64,000 nucleotides of DNA from positions 1-64,000 of the forward strand of contig CAKSTL010000009.1 of the NCBI GenBank assembly GCA_934500875.1. Direction: 5' to 3'. The DNA is from an uncultured Clostridia bacterium. Its GTDB lineage: Bacteria; Bacillota; Clostridia; UMGS1810. A program made the position numbers and the translations under genes. Below, piece by piece: positions 34,204-42,716 of the stretch (the first letter of the stretch is position 1; each line of letters begins with the position of its first letter). The notes beneath the pieces were generated by a model, which worked only from the letters and a program-made list of their open reading frames with translations, did no database searches and was not told the DNA's origin.

Positions 34204-34755
34204 CTATATTTCGGAGGTTTTAAATTCTTTGTAAACTTTTCCTTCCAAGTTTTTCCACAAAAATACGCCGTTTTCATACGTCATATAGCTGTTTTCGGAA
34301 CAGCCTTTCGGTATGGAAACCGAGCCGGGATTAAGATAGATATGCGCTTCGTCCTTTTCGCAGGCGGGAATATGGGTATGGCCGCAGAGCAGAATATCGT
34401 TATCGTTAAGACGTGACAGAAACGATTGGTCTACAAGGTGGCCGTGCGTGGCGAAGATTGTGAGGTTATCTATACAGATAAGCGCATAATCGGACAGAAT
34501 TGAAAAGTCGAGCACCATTTGGTCAACCTCGGTATCGCAATTGCCACGAACGCATATGATTTGCTTTTTTAGAGGATTTAAAAGCTCAATTACGTTTTTG
34601 GGATTATATTCGCCGGGGAGGTTGTTTCTCGGCCCGTGATAGAGTATATCGCCCAAAAGGACGAGCCTGTCCGGCTTTTCTTCGTTATAACGGGTTAAAA
34701 GTTTGCTGCAATAAAGATATGAGCCGTGTATGTCTGAGGCTATCATAAGTTTCAT
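34204..34755 (-). CDS. yfcE: YfcE-type metallophosphoesterase
   Basis: A 183-residue phosphodiesterase of the YfcE/MJ0936 family. Metal-binding motifs DIHG, GDILYHG, GNCD, THGH and GHTH appear in order. Substrate in vivo unknown. The ATG at 34755 is used because AAGGAG then has 10-nt spacing; the GTG at 34762-34764 is too close to that site. It follows the PBP gene on the same strand with a near-overlap, so it is co-transcribed. Confidence 0.93.
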   Translation of the reverse strand: MKLMIASDIHGSYLYCSKLLTRYNEEKPDRLVLLGDILYHGPRNNLPGEYNPKNVIELLNPLKKQIICVRGNCDTEVDQMVLDFSILSDYALICIDNLTIFATHGHLVDQSFLSRLNDNDILLCGHTHIPACEKDEAHIYLNPGSVSIPKGCSENSYMTYENGVFLWKNLEGKVYKEFKTSEI

Positions 34756-34760
34756 TTTTT

Positions 34761-36182
34761 TCACTCCTTAAATATGCTGTAATATGCGCTGTATACCCTT
34801 TGCGCTGCGGACGCTGCGAGCGATGACGAGCCGCTGTAGGCGAGAAGGACTGTTACGCACACGGTTGGGTTTTCGTACGGCGCAAACGATGTGAACCACG
34901 AATGGGTAAGGTTTGGGTTTTCGTTTGTTTTTTCGTTTTCGGCGGTACCGGTTTTGCCGCAGATATTTTTGCCTGCGATTGCCGCACCTGCGCCTGTGCC
35001 CGAATCTACAGCTTTTTTCATATTATCTTTTATAATTTGCGCACTTTGTGCGTCGATTGCCTGTTTTAACATTTTTGCGCTTGTGTGTTTTTCGGTGCCG
35101 TCGAGATTTGATTTTACTTTTGCCACAAGATACGGATCGGGCATTTTGCCGTCATTGGCTATTGCGCACGTTATAAGATTTAAGTGCATTGGCGATATAA
35201 GAACCTTATCCTGCCCGATTGAGGCAAGCGCAAGGGAATCGTCATATTCGATTTTCTCGGGAAAAACCGAGCGTGCGAGGTAGAAATCTTTTATGTCAAA
35301 ATCTTTATTCATCATAAAGCTTTCGGACATACTGCGCAGAGCATTTTCGCCCGTTTCAATTCCTGCAAGCGCAAAATAGACGTTTGACGAATGTGCAAAT
35401 GCGCTTTGAAGGTCTAAATTTCCGTAAGACGCTGATTTTGCGTTTTTTATTGTTGTGCCGTTTATTTCGGTTTTGCCCTTATCTTCTGCGGTGAAAGAGG
35501 ATTTTCCGTTTTTTATCATTGCCGCACTTGTTACTATTTTATATGTAGAACCCGGTGCGTAGAGGCCCTGTGTTGCCCTCGTAAGAAACGGAAAGAGGGT
35601 ATCGTCTGTTGACATTTTATCCCAATTTTTATAGAGATTACTCTCGCTCGGGTCAAAATCGGGCTTTGACACCATTGCATAAATTTCGCCTGTTTTTGGG
35701 TTTGACACAATGATTGCGCCCTCTTTATACGGCGAGAGTATTTCACTGCATTTTTTTTGGAGTCGGTGGTCTGCGGTGAGGTACAAATCGCTGCCTTTTG
35801 GCTTTTTATTATTTAAAAATGAAGCGATTTTCATAACGTCATCCGACACCGACACACTGTTTAGAGTATTTGAATAACGGTTTTCCAACAGCGAAGAGCC
35901 ACGCTTTTCGGTATAATAACCGACAAGGTGGCTGTAGAGATTTTTATAAGGATAGATTCTTGATGCCTTATTATTTTCGATTTTTGTATATGCAATTTTT
36001 TCGCCGTTTCTGTCATATATATCGCCCCGCTGCATATCGGTTTCACGCTTTAGGCTTCTGCCGAGGTCTTTTTTTGCGTACTCGTCCCTTTTATACACCC
36101 CGACGGTTGTAAGATAGACTGCGAGCGACAAAAACAGTGCGCTGAAAAACACCAGCACATAGATTATTTTTTTATTGTTCAT
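34761..36182 (-). CDS. Class B penicillin-binding protein (transpeptidase)
   Basis: A 473-residue peptidoglycan transpeptidase with one N-terminal transmembrane anchor (about 5-27), a short non-catalytic region with RGDIYDRNG, and the transpeptidase domain carrying STYK (S212, K215), SSN (265-267) and KTG (410-412). Compact and similar to PbpA/FtsI-like proteins of Gram-positives; no PASTA domain. The partner SEDS (FtsW/RodA) protein is not in the window. Confidence 0.92.
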   Translation of the reverse strand: MNNKKIIYVLVFFSALFLSLAVYLTTVGVYKRDEYAKKDLGRSLKRETDMQRGDIYDRNGEKIAYTKIENNKASRIYPYKNLYSHLVGYYTEKRGSSLLENRYSNTLNSVSVSDDVMKIASFLNNKKPKGSDLYLTADHRLQKKCSEILSPYKEGAIIVSNPKTGEIYAMVSKPDFDPSESNLYKNWDKMSTDDTLFPFLTRATQGLYAPGSTYKIVTSAAMIKNGKSSFTAEDKGKTEINGTTIKNAKSASYGNLDLQSAFAHSSNVYFALAGIETGENALRSMSESFMMNKDFDIKDFYLARSVFPEKIEYDDSLALASIGQDKVLISPMHLNLITCAIANDGKMPDPYLVAKVKSNLDGTEKHTSAKMLKQAIDAQSAQIIKDNMKKAVDSGTGAGAAIAGKNICGKTGTAENEKTNENPNLTHSWFTSFAPYENPTVCVTVLLAYSGSSSLAASAAQRVYSAYYSIFKE

Positions 36183-36206
36183 AATTTTCCCCGATAATTT
36201 TGGAAA

Positions 36207-36527
36207 TTATTTTAAGAGAGATATTATTTCGTCCTTCGGGCGTGCGCCGATTAAGGTTTCGGTATTTTCGCCGTTTTTAAACACCATAAGCGTGGGGATT
36301 GTTGCAACACGGTATTCGGCTGCGATATCTCTTGAAAGGTCTACATTTAATTTGCACACTACTGCTTCACCTTCAAGCTCTTCGGCGATTTCGTCGATTA
36401 CGGGCGAGAGCATTTGGCACGGACCGCACCAATCTGCATAAAAGTCCACAAGCACGGGTTTTGTGTTGTTTAACACCACTTCTTCAAAATTTTCGCTGTC
36501 TGCCATTACTACTGATTTTCCTGCCAT
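36207..36527 (-). CDS. trxA: Thioredoxin
   Basis: A 106-residue thioredoxin with the redox-active WCGPC motif (about 32-36) and the cis-Pro in ATIPTLM. It reduces protein disulfides in the cytosol. Length and fold are canonical. It lies between yigZ and the PBP gene on the minus strand. Confidence 0.97.
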   Translation of the reverse strand: MAGKSVVMADSENFEEVVLNNTKPVLVDFYADWCGPCQMLSPVIDEIAEELEGEAVVCKLNVDLSRDIAAEYRVATIPTLMVFKNGENTETLIGARPKDEIISLLK

Positions 36528-36540
36528 TTAAAACAACTCC

Positions 36541-37149
36541 TTAGTCATATATTTCATTTGTTTTTTCAAAATTTACTGCGCCGCAAAATTCGTTTTGTAT
36601 ATTTTTTTTGAAATCCGGCGTTTTTTCTTTTGGTGATATTACCGATAGGGTGACATTTTCGAGAAATGTTTTTTCGCACACCTTAAGGTTTTCGGTTTTT
36701 AACATATGCTCGATTTTATTCAAAAACGGGTAGTCAAACGTAAGATTTACTTTATCGCACAGTGTCATTTTTTTAATTCCCGCTTTTAAAAGGCACTCTT
36801 TTGCCGCCTTTGTGTAGGCACGTATAAGCCCGCCGGTACCGAGAAGAATTCCTCCAAAATAGCGTGTGACAACGCACACGACATCTGTTACGCCCTCATT
36901 TTCAAGCATTTCAAGGATTGGGAAGCCTGCTGTTTTTGACGGTTCGCCGTCGTCACTGTATTTTTTCCCTCCCGAATTTAAAATATACGCATACACGTTA
37001 TGGCGTGCGTCGTAGTGCTTTTTTTTGATTTGCGAAACAAAATTCAATGCGTCCTCTTCGGTTGCGGCATATGCGATATATGCGATAAAACGTGACTTTT
37101 TTTCGGTTATTTCTGCTGTTTCGTTATTTATTATTCGGATATAGTTCAT
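36541..37149 (-). CDS. yigZ: YigZ/IMPACT family protein (UPF0029)
   Basis: A 202-residue member of the YigZ/IMPACT family. The N-terminal domain has ITEKKSRFIAYIA, AYILNSGGKKYSDDGEPSKT and VTRYFGGILLGTGGLIRAY; the C-terminal half is the second UPF0029 domain. The family is linked to translation control in eukaryotes, and its bacterial role is unclear. It lies 13 bp upstream of trxA. Confidence 0.92.
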   Translation of the reverse strand: MNYIRIINNETAEITEKKSRFIAYIAYAATEEDALNFVSQIKKKHYDARHNVYAYILNSGGKKYSDDGEPSKTAGFPILEMLENEGVTDVVCVVTRYFGGILLGTGGLIRAYTKAAKECLLKAGIKKMTLCDKVNLTFDYPFLNKIEHMLKTENLKVCEKTFLENVTLSVISPKEKTPDFKKNIQNEFCGAVNFEKTNEIYD

Positions 37150-37162
37150 ACTTTTACCTTTA

Positions 37163-37807
37163 TTATTCCATAAGCCCGGTTACAATTCCTTCAAGTTTTT
37201 CAAATTTAATTTCGGTGATATACATTGGCGGATATTTTGGATTTACGGCTGTGAGCATATTATTCTCAAATTTGCGCACATATATTTTTCCGTCAATTCT
37301 GAAAACACCGATTGTATCGCTGGTTATGAAATTTGATTTTTTTGCGAAGAGGATTTCGCCCTCATTATAGAGCGGCGACATACTGCCGTCACACATTCTT
37401 ACCGCAAAATCGCACTCTTCGGGTGCGCTGTTTACAAGTATTTCGCATTTTTCGTCAGTATAGTGCGAGCCGGAATCGACAAGCTTTAATGTGCGGATTT
37501 TCGGCGAAAAAGCGCTTGGCTGATTATACGGATTTTTTTTGCGGACGCTGTAATCTTCAAAATTAAAACAGTCGCTTAGCATTTCGGGCGGCTGATTGGT
37601 TAATTTTGCCGGTTCGTCGCTTATCACGTCATTTACGCTGCACCCGAGAACGCTGCATATTGCGGAAAGAGTATTGATTTGCGGGCTTTTTGTTTCGCCT
37701 CTTAGGATTTTGTTTATTGTTCCCACCGGAACTTTTGATTTTTCCGACAGCATTTGCGTGGTGAGGCCGAGCCGTTTTTTTCTTAACGATATTATTTCTA
37801 AATTCAT
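37163..37807 (-). CDS. XRE/S24-type repressor, probable regulator of the phage cassette
   Basis: A 214-residue CI-like repressor: N-terminal HTH (about 5-65, TTQMLSEKSKVPVGTINKIL) and C-terminal S24/LexA-like domain (about 120-212). The nucleophile region reads CDGSMSP (Ser142). The Lys position reads YVRKF, whereas LexA has VKRF, and I see no Ala-Gly or Cys-Gly cleavage pair before Ser142, so self-cleavage is doubtful. A palindrome-rich control region lies upstream, and its promoter contains a 13-bp motif that recurs upstream of the first phage gene. It is probably the phage-cassette repressor. Confidence 0.85.
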   Translation of the reverse strand: MNLEIISLRKKRLGLTTQMLSEKSKVPVGTINKILRGETKSPQINTLSAICSVLGCSVNDVISDEPAKLTNQPPEMLSDCFNFEDYSVRKKNPYNQPSAFSPKIRTLKLVDSGSHYTDEKCEILVNSAPEECDFAVRMCDGSMSPLYNEGEILFAKKSNFITSDTIGVFRIDGKIYVRKFENNMLTAVNPKYPPMYITEIKFEKLEGIVTGLME

Positions 37808-37879
37808 ATCTTTTCAGCCTTCTTATTTTAATAATGATATGATAATTTTTGAGTGATTTTTACAATTTGTTGTATAGAA

Positions 37880-37908
37880 ATTATATCATTTTGAGTGCAA
37901 ATTGTCAA
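37880..37908 (-). promoter_or_regulatory. Repressor promoter with operator in the spacer
   Basis: On the minus strand TTGACA (37903-37908), a 17-bp spacer and TATAAT (37880-37885). The spacer contains TGCACTCAAAATG (37887-37899), a motif found again upstream of the phage cassette. A related TTTTGAGTG occurs at 37847-37855. Binding would be autoregulatory. Confidence 0.7.
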
Positions 37909-37935
37909 TAAAATCGCTAAAAAACGGCTTTTTTC

Positions 37936-37948
37936 GTCAAAATTTGAC
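37936..37948. promoter_or_regulatory. Palindrome in the divergent control region
   Basis: GTCAAAATTTGAC is a 13-bp near-perfect dyad between the repressor promoter and the + strand promoter. Confidence 0.4.
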
Positions 37949-37956
37949 AAAAATCG

Positions 37957-37985
37957 TTGACAAAAATTAAAAATAGGGATAGTAT
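37957..37985 (+). promoter_or_regulatory. Divergent + strand promoter
   Basis: TTGACA (37957-37962), a 17-bp spacer and TAGTAT (37980-37985). It points toward the phage cassette. A perfect 14-bp palindrome, AACCGTTAACGGTT (37997-38010), sits around the expected transcription start. Confidence 0.7.
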
Positions 37986-38010
37986 ATTTTTATAATAACC
38001 GTTAACGGTT

Positions 38011-38459
38011 AGTTTTGATGGAAAGGTGTTTATTTTATGTGCGGGTAAATTATTGAATTTTGCAGAATTTTTTTGATTTTTTCCGAATTTTCCGATTTTG
38101 GAGAGGTATATTGTACTTGTAGGGCAGATTGACTATATAACCTTTTACGGTCAATTTTGCCTTTGCGGTTTGTTTGGCAGGCTTTGTTCCGCTTTATGGA
38201 CTGCGCTGTGGTTTTTTGCGGTATTTTTTGCATTTGCATTAAATTTTGCAAGCTGAAAAAGCATAAGCTTTGCTTTAAAAATTATGGCATAACGGTGCGG
38301 TTTATCATCCTTTATACTATATCCCGGCAGGATTTCAGATTTTTAAATTTTGTATTTGATAAAATACGGTTAGCCTTTTATGATTTTATTGGGAAATATT
38401 TGTATATTTGGAATTTAGTTACTTGACATTTTGAGTGCATTTCTTTACGGGGGAGAAAT
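38011..38459 (+). other. Non-coding gap where phage early genes would be expected
   Basis: About 450 bp of AT-rich DNA. A GGAAAGG site and ATG at 38037 open a frame of only three codons (Met-Cys-Gly-stop). Later frames lack ribosome sites. It contains one copy (38080-38110) of a 31-bp imperfect repeat found again before TerS (38868-38898). No integrase, cro, excisionase or replication gene is here. Confidence 0.5.
38427..38439 (+). promoter_or_regulatory. Candidate repressor operator before the phage cassette
   Basis: CATTTTGAGTGCA is identical to the 13-bp motif in the repressor promoter. It overlaps a TTGACA (38423-38428) that could be a -35, though the expected -10 position (TACGGG) is poor. 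It lies 21 bp before the first cassette gene. Confidence 0.5.
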
Positions 38460-38858
38460 ATGACAAAAAACGAGCTATCACAACTTTACTATTTAAACAG
38501 GGAAATTGAGCAGATTTCAAGGCGTTTGGCGAGCCTTAAGTATCGGGCTAAGTTTATTAAGTCATACAGCGGCGGAAAATATGACGGCGCTATTGAAAAT
38601 GAAATTGAAAAGCTTACCGATGTTCTTTTAAAACAGCAGAAAAAGTGTTTTTGCGAACAGCGTCGGCTGGAAAATTTTATTAACAAGATTGAGTCGAGCG
38701 AAATGAGGATAATTCTTTCTTACCGGTACATAAACGGATTATCGTGGCAGCAGGTTGCGTTCAGCGTCGGCGAACACGATGAGAGTTATGTGCGCAAGAA
38801 GCACGACGCTTATCTTAAGAAGATGAGGAAGGACAGCGGCGGAAAAATTGCCATATAA
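38460..38858 (+). CDS. Phage late-gene activator (ArpU/RinA-like, sigma-70 region 4 fold)
   Basis: A 132-residue protein with an N-terminal coiled region (Leu/Glu/Lys-rich, about 1-75) and a C-terminal HTH resembling sigma-70 region 4: YRYINGLSWQQVAFSVG. Phage regulators of this ArpU/RinA class switch on the packaging and structural genes and lie just upstream of terS, as here. GGGGGAGA precedes the ATG. The imperfect repeat at 38868-38898, before TerS, may be its target. Confidence 0.72.
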   Translation: MTKNELSQLYYLNREIEQISRRLASLKYRAKFIKSYSGGKYDGAIENEIEKLTDVLLKQQKKCFCEQRRLENFINKIESSEMRIILSYRYINGLSWQQVAFSVGEHDESYVRKKHDAYLKKMRKDSGGKIAI

Positions 38859-38867
38859 GATTTAATC

Positions 38868-38898
38868 TTTCCGAAATTTCCGCTTTCGGCGAGGTATT
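38868..38898 (+). repeat. 31-bp imperfect repeat with internal dyad before TerS
   Basis: A second copy of the sequence at 38080-38110, differing at a few positions. It contains CCGAAA and TTTCGG as inverted halves, suggesting a protein-binding site at the late operon start. Confidence 0.5.
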
Positions 38899-38922
38899 AT
38901 TGGAAAAGGGGGGATGCAGAAT

Positions 38923-39363
38923 ATGTTTTCCGATAAGGAAATTAAAAAAATTAAGAGAGATTACAAAAAATACAAAACTTATAAAATGTGCGCTGAGAAA
39001 AACGGTATTTCGGTGTATATGGTGAAAAAAATTCTGGGTGTGAAAAAGAAGAAAGCTTTTAAAAATGACGCTGCGGCGGATACAAAGAAGGGCACTTTTT
39101 CGGACGACTCTGAGGGCATTTGCAAAGAAGGTGCGGCAGAATTTGAGAGCGAAACGACCGACTATATGGAAAGAAAGCGAAGGGACGCTTTAAGTTTTAT
39201 CGGAAAGTGTCTTGATACCATGTCGAGCGAGGAGAAGCTTGCTAAGGCGCCGATTAATCAGATTGCGTCGGCTATGGGGGTTGTTATGGACAAGTTTACT
39301 AAGAAGGATGACGACGACGGACGGCTCGGCGAAATTTTAAAGGCGGTGGAGAGGCTTGAATGA
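38923..39363 (+). CDS. Terminase small subunit
   Basis: A 146-residue DNA-recognition subunit of the packaging motor. The N-terminus has an HTH-like stretch (DYKKYKTYKMCAEKNGISVY), and the C-terminus a helical oligomerisation part ending in DGRLGEILKAVERLE. Assignment rests on position directly before TerL with an overlap, on size and on domain layout. ATG 38923 is favoured over ATG 38914 because the G-rich site then has normal spacing. Confidence 0.78.
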   Translation: MFSDKEIKKIKRDYKKYKTYKMCAEKNGISVYMVKKILGVKKKKAFKNDAAADTKKGTFSDDSEGICKEGAAEFESETTDYMERKRRDALSFIGKCLDTMSSEEKLAKAPINQIASAMGVVMDKFTKKDDDDGRLGEILKAVERLE

Positions 39364-40588
39364 AATTTTTACTTCGCCGCAAAAGAAGGTTTTATCTGAT
39401 TTTAAAGGCGGAAGGCTTAGAAGAATTAATCTTCTTTCAGGTTCTGTAAGGAGCGGTAAAACCTGGATAAGTCTTGTTTTATGGGCACTTTGGATTGCGA
39501 CTATGCCCAAAAACGGCGGATTTTTGATGGTGGGGAAGACGCTCGGCACGCTTAAGAGAAACTGTCTTGACGCACTGACTGACCTTGTGGGAAACAAGAA
39601 TTTTTCTTACTCGCTTTCCAAAAAAGAGGGGATTTTGTGCGGCAGGCGCATTTATCTTGAGGGTGCAAGCGACGCAAGGAGTGAATCGAAAATCCGTGGT
39701 ATGACGCTGTGCGGCGCTTACTGCGACGAGCTTACGCTTTTTAACGAGGAATTTTTTACGATGCTTTTGTCACGTTTATCTTATCCCGGAGCTAAGCTTT
39801 TTGCGACGACAAATCCTGATAATCCCAATCACTGGCTTTACAAAAAGTACATTATGCGGGGAGAAAAGCTGGATTTTAAGCTTTACAAATTTTTAATAGG
39901 GCAAAATTCGTTTTTATCGCCCGATTACATTGAGAATCTGAAAAAGGAATACACGGGGGTTTTTTACGAGAGGTTTATTTTGGGCAACTGGGTTGCGGCG
40001 GAAGGAATTATTTACAGGGAATTTGCCGACAACACAAAAAAGTTTATCATTGACAAGATTGACGATACAAAGATTGCTTTTGCCAGCGTAGGTGTGGATT
40101 TTGGCGGAAACAGGTCGGCGCACGCTTTTGTCTGCAACGGGTATACGAAAAATTTTGAGAATGTTATTACGCTTGACGAGTTTTATTTGAAGGAAAAGAT
40201 TTCGCCGAGGGATTTGGAAAAAAGGTTTATTGAATTTATTTTAAAGCAGAAAGAGAGGTACTCGGTTTACGAGGTTTACTGCGACAGCGCCGAAACGACG
40301 CTGATTGAGGGATTGAGGATTGCGGCGGCGAAAAGCGGTCTTGATATTGACATCCGTCTTGCGAAGAAGGGGAAAATCACTGAGAGGATAAGGTTTTTCA
40401 ACAGGCTTATGTCGATGGGTAGGTATTTTGTTTTGGCGGGCTGCAAAAACGTTATTGACGCACTGTGTTCTGCGGTGTGGGATGACAAGAGCATTTCGGA
40501 CACGAGGCTGGACAACGGTTTTTTGAATGTTGACAGTTTGGACGCACTTGAATATGCTACGGAAAATTATTTTTGCGACATAATTTAA
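39356..40588 (+). CDS. Terminase large subunit
   Basis: A 410-residue packaging motor ATPase-nuclease of the PBSX/SPP1-like type. Walker A GSVRSGKT (29-36), Walker B CDE (D124, E125), the coupling motif ATTNPDNP (about 150-157) and the RNase H-like nuclease acids D248 (VGVDFGG), D310 (YCDSAE) and D393/D396 (VDSLDALEYA) are all intact. So the motor looks functional. Starts at TTG, overlapping TerS by 8 nt. It packages DNA into the capsid. Confidence 0.95.
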   Translation: MNEIFTSPQKKVLSDFKGGRLRRINLLSGSVRSGKTWISLVLWALWIATMPKNGGFLMVGKTLGTLKRNCLDALTDLVGNKNFSYSLSKKEGILCGRRIYLEGASDARSESKIRGMTLCGAYCDELTLFNEEFFTMLLSRLSYPGAKLFATTNPDNPNHWLYKKYIMRGEKLDFKLYKFLIGQNSFLSPDYIENLKKEYTGVFYERFILGNWVAAEGIIYREFADNTKKFIIDKIDDTKIAFASVGVDFGGNRSAHAFVCNGYTKNFENVITLDEFYLKEKISPRDLEKRFIEFILKQKERYSVYEVYCDSAETTLIEGLRIAAAKSGLDIDIRLAKKGKITERIRFFNRLMSMGRYFVLAGCKNVIDALCSAVWDDKSISDTRLDNGFLNVDSLDALEYATENYFCDII

Positions 40589-40624
40589 CATTTTTATAAG
40601 CGAAAAAAGAAAGGATTTGATATT

Positions 40625-41983
40625 ATGAGAAGTTATTTGAAGGGACAGGGTTACAACGTTTTGCCCGAACAGTTTTACGACAGCATTTCTGTTTGGGGCG
40701 ACTGGTACAAGGGAAAGGTGAAGTCTTTTCACCGGTACAGTCAGTACAACGGAAAAAAGCTGATTTCAAGAGAGAGGGCATCTCTTTCTATGGCGAAGCG
40801 CATTTGCGAGGATTGGGCAAATCTTTTGCTCAACGAGAAGTTTTCGGTTAACGTTTCGGACAAAAAGGCGGACAAGTTTCTTAAAAAGGTTTTTGACGAC
40901 AACAATTTCAATGCGTCGGCAAACCGTTTGGCTGAGCTTACGTTTGCGCTCGGAACGGGTGCTTTTGTTGAGTATTTATCAGGAGGCAAGGTTAAAATTG
41001 ACTTTATCAGGGCGGATATGATTTATCCTTTATCCTGGGACAACGGCAGAATTTTGGAATGTGCTTTTGCAAGCGAGAAGATTGTGGACGGCAGACTTTG
41101 CGTTTATCTTAATATGCACGTTATTAAAAACGGGAAATATGTTATTTTGAACAAACTGTTTTTGAAAAACGGCGCACGTCTTAAGGAGATAGATTTGCCG
41201 GACGGTGTGGAGGATGTTGTTTTTTGCGGATTTAACAAGCCGTTTTTTCAGATTATAACTCCGAATATTGTTAACAACACTGACCTTGACAATCCTATGG
41301 GTATTTCGGTTTTTGCAAATTCGATTGACATTTTAAAGGGTATTGACCTTATTTACGACAGCTATCAGAATGAATTCAGGCTGGGCAAAAAGAGGATTAT
41401 TGTTCCGCTCGGCATTGCGCAGATGATGAATACGCAAAGCGGCGTTATGCCTGTTTTTGACGACAACGACACTGAATTTTACGCTATAAAAGAGAGCGAC
41501 GCAATTACCGACATAAGAGAAATTAATATGGACATAAGGGCGGCGGAGCACGAGGCGGCGCTTAAGCGAAACATTAATCTTCTTACGGCGAACTGCGGTC
41601 TTGGGCCGGACAGATATGAACAGACACGGTACGGAATAAAGACGGCTACCGAAGTTATAAGCGAAAAGAGCGTACTGTATCAGAATGTCAAAAAGAACGA
41701 GCTTGTTATGGAGAGGGCTGTTTCCGACCTTGCGGAGGTTGTTTTGTATCTTGGCGGATTTAAGAATTTTGACGTTTCGGTATGCTTTGGCGACGGGATT
41801 ATTGAGGACACGCAATCGGTATTCAACCGTGCTTTGGAGGAATACAAAAACGGAATTATTGACAAGTGTGAATATTTTAAAAAGGTTTACAATCTTTCGG
41901 ACGGAGCCGCAAAGAAGATGGCAGATGAAATTGAGAAAAGAATTTTGCCGAATGATGACGGTTTATCGGGCGAAGAGAAATAA
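40625..41983 (+). CDS. Portal protein (SPP1 gp6-like)
   Basis: A 452-residue portal forming the DNA channel at the capsid vertex. The start RSYLKGQGYNVLPEQFYDSI, the KSFHRYSQYNGKKLISRERASL and the middle FIRADMIYPLSWDNGRI are typical of Gram-positive SPP1-type portals. The C-terminus is acidic. It lies 36 bp after TerL with an AAAGGA site. No frameshift is seen. Confidence 0.9.
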   Translation: MRSYLKGQGYNVLPEQFYDSISVWGDWYKGKVKSFHRYSQYNGKKLISRERASLSMAKRICEDWANLLLNEKFSVNVSDKKADKFLKKVFDDNNFNASANRLAELTFALGTGAFVEYLSGGKVKIDFIRADMIYPLSWDNGRILECAFASEKIVDGRLCVYLNMHVIKNGKYVILNKLFLKNGARLKEIDLPDGVEDVVFCGFNKPFFQIITPNIVNNTDLDNPMGISVFANSIDILKGIDLIYDSYQNEFRLGKKRIIVPLGIAQMMNTQSGVMPVFDDNDTEFYAIKESDAITDIREINMDIRAAEHEAALKRNINLLTANCGLGPDRYEQTRYGIKTATEVISEKSVLYQNVKKNELVMERAVSDLAEVVLYLGGFKNFDVSVCFGDGIIEDTQSVFNRALEEYKNGIIDKCEYFKKVYNLSDGAAKKMADEIEKRILPNDDGLSGEEK

Positions 41984-42108
41984 AAAATACGGGTATTTTG
42001 CTTTGACACATATTGTCTTGGCATAAATATACATTCCTTTTTAGAATTTGCAGGAGTAAAAGAACAAATTCAAAAATAAGTCGACGGACGTTAAACGGAG
42101 GTAAACAT

Positions 42109-42654
42109 ATGTTTAATGAAAATGAAAAGGGTTTGAAAAAGGATATTGACGCAAACAAGGATATTGGCAAAAAATCTTTTGACACACCCGAAAAAGACAC
42201 TGACGCACAGGACAATGCGGAGAAAAAGCTCTTTACACAGGAGGAGGTTGACGCTCTTATAAAGGTAAGACTTGCAAGGGCGGCAAAGGCGGCTTCGGCG
42301 GCGGATTCTTCATACGTTAAGAGTCTTAAGGAGGAAGCGGAGAAAAACAGCCGGATTATATCGGATTTGCGCACAAAGGCGGACGACGCTGCACAAAGGC
42401 TGCTCACTTATGAGCTTAAGGACAAAATTTTAAAAAGAGGTGTTGAGCCGAAGTTTGCTGATTTTGCGCTTTTTGAAATAAGCAAGGATATTAATGCCGG
42501 CATTGATTTTGACGAGGCTTTTGAACGCTTTTACGGCGAAAATGATTTTTCCGTTAAGGAAAGGTCTGCAACGGGATTGAAACAGGGAGGCTCGGTTGCC
42601 TCTGTGAGCGCTGTTGAGGACAGCTTTTACAGGATTAATCCCACTTTGAAATAA
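42109..42654 (+). CDS. Capsid scaffold protein
   Basis: A 181-residue acidic, Lys/Asp/Ala-rich, coiled-coil protein between portal and major capsid protein, the position and composition of phage scaffolds. A C-terminal basic stretch with KERSATGLKQGG may bind coat subunits. No protease domain is present. GGAGG and ATG at 42109 give the start. The upstream in-frame region lies in the spacer. Confidence 0.78.
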   Translation: MFNENEKGLKKDIDANKDIGKKSFDTPEKDTDAQDNAEKKLFTQEEVDALIKVRLARAAKAASAADSSYVKSLKEEAEKNSRIISDLRTKADDAAQRLLTYELKDKILKRGVEPKFADFALFEISKDINAGIDFDEAFERFYGENDFSVKERSATGLKQGGSVASVSAVEDSFYRINPTLK

Positions 42655-42660
42655 CGTATA

Positions 42661-42687
42661 TGCGCCGTATATTTTTTATACGGCGCA
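42661..42687 (+). terminator. Stem-loop between scaffold and capsid genes
   Basis: Arms TGCGCCGTATA and TATACGGCGCA with a 5-nt T loop. It may attenuate transcription or protect the capsid mRNA end. Confidence 0.55.
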
Positions 42688-42716
42688 AAAACTTAAAATT
42701 TTAGGAGGAAAAATTT

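Noticed and set aside
34112..34234. A protein-like + strand stretch without a start near yfcE
   Set aside because: It is only 40 codons, begins after a stop without a start codon and overlaps the real C-terminus of YfcE.
38030..38426. Two frames (73 codons minus, 89 codons plus) in the phage control gap
   Set aside because: They lack ribosome sites, have odd hydrophobic or Lys/Asn-rich composition and match no phage early protein I recognise.
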